From the NCBI RefSeq assembly GCF_020216685.1, contig NZ_JAIWNS010000124.1, forward strand, positions 1 to 15,865: a stretch of 15,865 nucleotides of DNA. The letters run 5' to 3'. Below are positions 15,611-15,865 of the stretch, piece after piece. The translations under genes were made by a program, and so were the position numbers. The notes under the pieces are model-generated. The model had not been told where the DNA came from. It was given only the letters and a program-made list of their open reading frames with translations, and searched no databases. This DNA is from Methanospirillum hungatei (GTDB lineage Archaea > Halobacteriota > Methanomicrobia > Methanomicrobiales > Methanospirillaceae). Numbering within the stretch: position 1 is the first letter of the stretch; every line of letters starts with the position of its first letter.

Positions 15611-15798
15611 TTTCGCACCGAACTATTTTCGATCTCACCTCTCACTTTTTTGATTTCATATTTTCACCAGAGTATAAATTCATTTTAATAGATTTTGCAA
15701 TATTTTAGTCATTCTGATATATAGCACCATATGATTTATTATATGAACATTTCGATATGGATCTAACATAAATATATAATAAATAATATAAAATTATA
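15611..15798. other. AT-rich spacer after cas1, no CRISPR repeats
   Basis: A T6 run near 15646-15651 is a plausible terminator for the pgk-VOC-cas1 strand. The rest, especially 15720-15798, is extremely AT-rich, with short irregular TATA/AATAT strings. I looked for repeated units of 25-40 bases with regular spacing and saw none. Confidence 0.5.
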
Positions 15799-15865
15799 TT
15801 AAATAAAAGAGGAGATACAGGATAAAATTTCCTCTTCAAATCCTTTGGCAATTGATTCGTCCGTG
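15799..15865 (-). CDS. Possible 3' end of a minus-strand gene, cut by window edge
   Basis: On the minus strand 21 open codons run in from the right edge to TAA at 15801-15799, reading TDESIAKGFEEEILSCISSF and one further Ile. The base composition changes from very AT-rich to moderate at this point, which suggests coding sequence. The segment is too short for a family call and could be chance. Confidence 0.3.
   Translation of the reverse strand, partial: TDESIAKGFEEEILSCISSFI

Noticed and set aside
15611..15865. CRISPR array or leader next to the cas1-like gene
   Set aside because: The stretch is AT-rich and contains no regularly spaced repeats; also none is present upstream of the gene.
13666..15865. 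Casposon carrying the cas1-like gene
   Set aside because: There is no family-B DNA polymerase, no terminal inverted repeats that I can see, and the Cas1 lacks residues needed for integration.

Overview
The window looks like chromosomal DNA from a methanogenic archaeon, most likely a Methanospirillum-like member of the Methanomicrobiales. The grounds are an archaeal A-type ATP synthase operon, an archaeal-type phosphoglycerate kinase, GGTG/GGAGG-like ribosome binding sites, TATA-like and T-run signals in AT-rich spacers, and two ATPase-nuclease proteins of a type common in such genomes. The genus is an inference; no rRNA or tRNA gene is present to settle it.

Layout. (1) 1-5616, plus strand: the distal part of an A1AO ATP synthase operon in the order E (cut by the window edge), C, F, A, B, D. 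The genes are tightly packed (gaps of 18, 1, -10, 0 and 6 nt) and are followed by T-rich terminator sequence. (2) 5617-12314: an accessory island that interrupts housekeeping genes. It holds two large minus-strand proteins with an AAA-ATPase-like domain plus a PD-(D/E)XK nuclease domain. It also holds two intact antitoxin-like genes (UPF0175, and a VapB-like one) and many remains: an AbrB-type antitoxin pseudogene, a decayed DUF4143-type ATPase, a PIN-toxin 5' stub, a RelE-like toxin with a nonsense codon next to its probably intact antitoxin, a second VapB-like antitoxin with a 1-nt deletion, and a 54-bp stub of the start region of one ATPase gene. (3) 12439-15610, plus strand: pgk, a two-domain VOC (glyoxalase/dioxygenase fold) protein, and a Cas1 homologue with no CRISPR array, cas2 or other cas gene in view. 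(4) 15611-15865: AT-rich spacer, with a possible minus-strand gene tail at the edge.

How the parts relate. The ATP synthase genes encode the peripheral stalk and catalytic head used for ion-gradient-driven ATP synthesis. The island appears to be a site of repeated gain and decay of toxin-antitoxin modules, where toxins are lost more often than antitoxins. The arrangement antitoxin - ATPase/nuclease start occurs twice in tandem on the minus strand. The main candidate for unusual biology is the solitary Cas1. It keeps the conserved Glu (E156) and Asp (D230), but has Asn where Cas1 enzymes carry the catalytic His (N221) and a second acidic residue (N233), so it may be a non-catalytic or repurposed Cas1.
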